Origin: Dyadobacter sp. CY261
GTDB lineage: Bacteria; Bacteroidota; Bacteroidia; Cytophagales; Spirosomataceae
Assembly (NCBI RefSeq): GCF_021440085.1
Contig: NZ_JAKCPW010000003.1
Span: forward strand, 1-64,000
Length of the DNA stretch: 64,000 nucleotides
Direction: 5' to 3'
Shown here: positions 60,970-64,000 of the stretch, in pieces
Position numbering within the stretch: position 1 is the stretch's first letter
Layout of the letters: each line of letters opens with the position of its first letter
Notes under the pieces: model-generated
Database searches by the model: none
Told to the model about the DNA's origin: nothing
Seen by the model: the letters and a program-made list of their open reading frames with translations, nothing else
Position numbers and translations under genes: made by a program

Positions 60970-62007
60970 GTGATTAAAAAAATATTGCTTGCCCTGCTCG
61001 CAGTGGTGCTTCTACTCGGCATCTGGCAATGGGAAGTTATCAGTTACGCTTTTTTGCAGGCCAAAGGACAAATTGGCATACTTATGCAGGTAGAGCAAGT
61101 CGAAGATGTGTTGGGCGACAAAGCGTTTCCCGATTCCCTCAAAGCGCGGATACGCCTCATTCAGGAGATCAAAAAGTTTGGGGTGGACTCGCTCGGGCTG
61201 ACACCCTCTGATAATTACACTACGTTTTATAACCAACACGGCAGGCCGCTCATCTGGCTCATTACTGCCTCGGAACGCTATAAAGTAGCACCACATCAAT
61301 GGCATTTCCCGATCGTGGGTACTTTTCCCTACAAAGGCTATTTCGATTCGACACGTGCGGTTCTGGAAGAAAAATCGTTGATCGAGAAGGGACTAGACAC
61401 CGACATCGGAGAGGTTTCCGCCTGGTCGACATTAGGTTACCTTAAAGACCCGATTCTGTCGGGTATGCTTCGCCGCCGGGATGGCAGCCTTGCAAACCTG
61501 ATATTGCACGAGCTTACACATGGTACACTTTTTGTGAAAAATAACCTGGAACTCAACGAAAACCTGGCCAGTTTTGTCGGGGATCAAGGTGCGATCCGTT
61601 TTTTGACCTATAAATATGGTCGGGAGTCTGAGCAAATGCGTATCTATGAGCACGCTAAAAGGTATAATGATGCCTATTCACAGCATATGCTTAGGGGTGC
61701 CGGCCGGTTGGATAGTCTTTATAATACATTTGGCCACCAACCAAAACCCAATCGGCAGAGAGACTCGTTAAAAACCAAATTGATCACTGACATCATAAGC
61801 GACACGGATACACTTCTTTCCGGCAAGCGTACGTTTACAAACAAAAACCGCTGGCCCGACGGAAAGCTTCCCAATAATGCTTACTTTATCAGCTACCTGA
61901 CCTACAAGTCCAGACAGGATACATTCAGGCAGGAATTTGAACAAAAATTTGGAGGGGATTTAAAAAGATACCTAAACTATTTAAAGGGCAAATACCCTTC
62001 CCTGTAA
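60970..62007 (+). CDS. Putative aminopeptidase (Aminopep, PF10023-like)
   Basis: A 345-residue protein starting at GTG 60970, with an N-terminal hydrophobic anchor (LLALLAVVLLLGIW, residues 6-19). LILHELTHGTLFVKN provides a zinc HExxH motif and ELNENLASFVGDQGA the third ligand (Glu), as in the PF10023 putative aminopeptidases. AWSTLGYLKDPIL and WLITASERY are other conserved blocks. It probably acts in the periplasm on peptides; no substrate is known. The next gene follows after 14 bases. Confidence 0.8.
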   Translation: MIKKILLALLAVVLLLGIWQWEVISYAFLQAKGQIGILMQVEQVEDVLGDKAFPDSLKARIRLIQEIKKFGVDSLGLTPSDNYTTFYNQHGRPLIWLITASERYKVAPHQWHFPIVGTFPYKGYFDSTRAVLEEKSLIEKGLDTDIGEVSAWSTLGYLKDPILSGMLRRRDGSLANLILHELTHGTLFVKNNLELNENLASFVGDQGAIRFLTYKYGRESEQMRIYEHAKRYNDAYSQHMLRGAGRLDSLYNTFGHQPKPNRQRDSLKTKLITDIISDTDTLLSGKRTFTNKNRWPDGKLPNNAYFISYLTYKSRQDTFRQEFEQKFGGDLKRYLNYLKGKYPSL

Positions 62008-62021
62008 CGTTTACACTGAGC

Positions 62022-62828
62022 ATGAAACGATCTTACGCATTACTATTAGCCATTTCGACATTTGCATTACTGTTTTCTTTTCGGCAGTTCGATGAAAGTG
62101 CCGAGCTGGACCGTGTCATCCATAACAAAAGCTTCATTACCGGCGAGCGTGTCGAATACCGCGTGCATTATGGCTTCATTAATGCCGCCGAGGCAAAGGT
62201 TGAGGTCGGCAGGGCGGTTTCCATGATCAATAACCGGCCCTGCTACCGCGTCAACGTCATCGGCCGGACCGTAGGTGCCTTCGATCTCATTTCGCGCGTC
62301 CGTGATACCTGGCGGTCCTACATTGATACGAGCGCGATCCTGCCGCATATGTTCGAGCGGCAAATTCAGGAAAACAAATACCGCAAGGAAGAAACCGTGT
62401 ATTTCAATCACAGCAAGGACCAGGCCGTCTCGAATGTAAAGGACGAAAGCAAAACCTACAATGTCCCCAACAACATTCACGACATTATCAGCGGTTATTT
62501 CTTCCTGAGGACCATTAACTTTGATAAGGTTCGCGAAGGGGAGATCATTGAAGTCCCTACTTTCTTTGACGGCGAAGTTTACAAGCTGCGTGTCCGATAT
62601 GTGGGTAAGGATGTGATCAAAACTAAGTTTGGAAGAAGCAAGGTCCTCCGGTTATCACCGCAGATTCCTTCCAACAAGTTCTTCAAAGGAGAAGAGCCGA
62701 TGGCACTTTGGGTTTCCGACGACTCCAACAAAATTCCCTTGAAAGCGGAAGTCGATCTGAAAATCGGTTCGCTGGAAATGGATTTAAAATCCTACAAAGG
62801 CCTGCGCAAAGACATTAACTGGTTCTGA
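62022..62828 (+). CDS. DUF3108 family exported protein
   Basis: A 268-residue protein with an N-terminal signal/anchor (MKRSYALLLAISTFALLFSF). GERVEYRVHYGFINAAEAKVEV, then RVRDTWRSYID and HDIISGYFFLRTINF match DUF3108. The family forms a beta-rich periplasmic protein of unknown function. It is cotranscribed with the aminopeptidase, and its last 14 bases overlap the convergent GNAT gene. Confidence 0.88.
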   Translation: MKRSYALLLAISTFALLFSFRQFDESAELDRVIHNKSFITGERVEYRVHYGFINAAEAKVEVGRAVSMINNRPCYRVNVIGRTVGAFDLISRVRDTWRSYIDTSAILPHMFERQIQENKYRKEETVYFNHSKDQAVSNVKDESKTYNVPNNIHDIISGYFFLRTINFDKVREGEIIEVPTFFDGEVYKLRVRYVGKDVIKTKFGRSKVLRLSPQIPSNKFFKGEEPMALWVSDDSNKIPLKAEVDLKIGSLEMDLKSYKGLRKDINWF

Positions 62829-63798
62829 TCAACAGCCATTTACGGAACTGTTGGATTTGCCGGAAAGCAAATGGCAACACGTTGCGATGCATGCAAAGGA
62901 ATGGCACTGCTGTTGCTCCAAAGTCCTTATAATACTTCGCTATCGACTTTTTTTGAGGGCTTTCAAAGTCAAAAATTAAATCCGTACCGGCGTTTCCTTC
63001 AAAATACGCATTCAACATTACCGCCCTCGCATTCCCTTTTCTTCCGGTTTGGTCGGCTGCATTAAATAAGTATATTGTCCGCCCGTTGTAGCGCACCAGC
63101 CAAATACCGGCGTGAATGCGTCCGCCACTCGCAGCATAAGTAAGCGTTCCAATCCCCCTTTGGCCGCAACATCTGCCCAGCCTTGACAAAATCTGAAAAG
63201 CATTGCGGTGAATCCTTCCGATACCGGCGGCATGATTCTCCGTAAAAAGCCCTATCAGCGGCCCAAAATCATTGGAGTGGGCAAACTCCCAGCCAGTCGG
63301 CGCTCCACGTTGCAAATTGATTTTCCGATCATTTGTATATCCCTTCAAAATCTTCGGATAAGCCATCTGTAAATCGAGCCAGTGCGTGGTGCGCGTTTCC
63401 CAGACAAAATCCCCCGCATAGCACCGGTTACAGTCCAGATTAGCGGTGTTTTCAGGATTAAATGAATAGGATGAAATGTAATCGTAACGATTCGCGAGCG
63501 CTTGGAAGATCTCGACGGTCTGATCTGCCGTCAAATCTTGATTGGAGAAAATACCCAGATACTGACAGAAAAGAGGTTGGTACAAAATGCGTTTGCCAAA
63601 TCTGCTTTTAATTGGAAGCGGCATAGCGATGAAGGACCCGGTAGCTGAATACCAAACGAGCGCTTCCCATTGCTCACATACGATATCCAGATACCAGCTA
63701 AGGGCGTAGACCACGCATTGCCGGCTTTGAGTAATGTGGTTATCCCAAGCCTGATCGCAGATTTGCGAGCGGGAAAAAAAGACGGGTTTTGTTGACAT
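62815..63798 (-). CDS. FemAB-like GNAT-fold protein
   Basis: A 327-residue cytoplasmic protein. The order of blocks (WEALVWYSATGSFIAMPLPIK, YQPLFCQYLGIF, then YTNDRKINLQRGAPTG, IHAGIWLVRYNGRTIYLFNA and LIFDFESPQ) matches FemAB/BioF2-like double-GNAT proteins. The fold is used for aminoacyl transfer to lipid or peptide acceptors, but a specific reaction is not known here. It follows dnaA by 43 bases on the same strand. Confidence 0.7.
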   Translation of the reverse strand: MSTKPVFFSRSQICDQAWDNHITQSRQCVVYALSWYLDIVCEQWEALVWYSATGSFIAMPLPIKSRFGKRILYQPLFCQYLGIFSNQDLTADQTVEIFQALANRYDYISSYSFNPENTANLDCNRCYAGDFVWETRTTHWLDLQMAYPKILKGYTNDRKINLQRGAPTGWEFAHSNDFGPLIGLFTENHAAGIGRIHRNAFQILSRLGRCCGQRGIGTLTYAASGGRIHAGIWLVRYNGRTIYLFNAADQTGRKGNARAVMLNAYFEGNAGTDLIFDFESPQKKSIAKYYKDFGATAVPFLCMHRNVLPFAFRQIQQFRKWLLIRTS

Positions 63799-63841
63799 GA
63801 TGTTCAGGGGTTCTGCGTCCCGAACATTGATACGTCAATTG

Positions 63842-64000
63842 CTACTTAAAGTAACTGCGAAGTTTTTGTAAGGTCTCCTCCACATCCGGTGTTTCGTCCA
63901 TCAGCAGGTTGATGCTCTGGATCGAGTGGATTACTGTACTATGATCGCGGCCACCGAAATGATAACCGATAGATTTAAGCGGCAAGTCGGTGTATTCCTT
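63842..64000 (-). CDS. dnaA: Chromosomal replication initiator DnaA, C-terminal end (partial)
   Basis: The window contains the last 52 codons. They include the domain-IV signature GYHFGGRDHSTVIHSIQS, which contacts the DnaA box, and end in LRSYFK. The rest of the gene lies beyond the right edge. DnaA opens the replication origin. No DnaA-box cluster was noticed in the neighbouring intergenic DNA inside the window. Confidence 0.95.
   Translation of the reverse strand, partial: KEYTDLPLKSIGYHFGGRDHSTVIHSIQSINLLMDETPDVEETLQKLRSYFK

Noticed and set aside
1..64000. CRISPR arrays, tRNA or rRNA genes, insertion sequences
   Set aside because: No regularly spaced repeats, cloverleaf signatures, rRNA segments or transposase genes were noticed.

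Overview
The window is chromosomal DNA of a Bacteroidota bacterium, most likely from the Cytophagales (a Spirosomaceae/Dyadobacter-like relative; the genus is a guess). The evidence is a type IX secretion type-B C-terminal domain beside a PorP/SprF protein, a 7TM-DISM histidine kinase, promoter elements of the Bacteroidota form TAnnTTTG, weak Shine-Dalgarno sites, and the order pheT-(coiled coil)-zapA-rny. No rRNA, tRNA, CRISPR array or insertion sequence was found.

Layout. (1) 1-4.7 kb, + strand: a frameshifted, left-truncated PKD/gliding-motility adhesin, its PorP/SprF partner, a DUF819 permease and a sulfite-oxidase-like molybdoenzyme. (2) 22.1 down to 4.8 kb, - strand: one long gene run of sigma factor, anti-sigma/TPR membrane protein, a HEPN-HSP70/actin-like fusion, a two-TM protein, a 1817-residue fusion of a SEDS (RodA/FtsW-like) polymerase with a class-B-PBP-like transpeptidase, a small membrane protein, a degenerate PP2C-like membrane protein, a Tat-exported protein, an exported caspase-like peptidase and a FlgO-like protein. 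(3) 22.5-27.2 kb, + strand, divergent: an intact papain-like peptidase, an exported repeat protein and a catalytically dead papain paralogue. (4) 27.4-38.0 kb, + strand: a NarL-type response regulator and 7TM-DISM kinase, then exported proteins, a LytTR regulator, a second exported caspase and a triple-repeat lipoprotein. (5) 38.1-50.8 kb: a LuxI/FeeM-like acyltransferase with an ICMT-type methyltransferase (-), a GTPase operon ending in a second PBP-like transpeptidase (+), and a convergent operon with a second SEDS protein carrying an FHA-like domain (-). (6) 51-64 kb, housekeeping: PhnP-like hydrolase, receiver protein, DUF1684, pheT, zapA, rny, a ChlI/MoxR-type AAA protein, recA, a putative aminopeptidase, DUF3108, a FemAB-like GNAT protein and the 3' end of dnaA.

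How the parts may work together. Two cell-wall-polymerase-like modules (one fused, one split) sit beside NTPases (HSP70-like; GTPase), FHA-like and PP2C-like domains, and exported proteases. The combination recalls the actinobacterial pstP-rodA-pbpA-fha cluster, but no Ser/Thr kinase is seen. Four promoters share one architecture: a palindrome CCCCC-AT-rich-GGGG followed 24-25 bases later by T(A/T)nnTTTG. They drive the response-regulator operon, the exported-protein operon, the GTPase-PBP operon and the SEDS operon, which suggests one regulon, perhaps controlled by the NarL-type regulator at 27.5 kb. The biological role (envelope stress, conflict/defence, or a dedicated surface polymer) cannot be settled from sequence alone.
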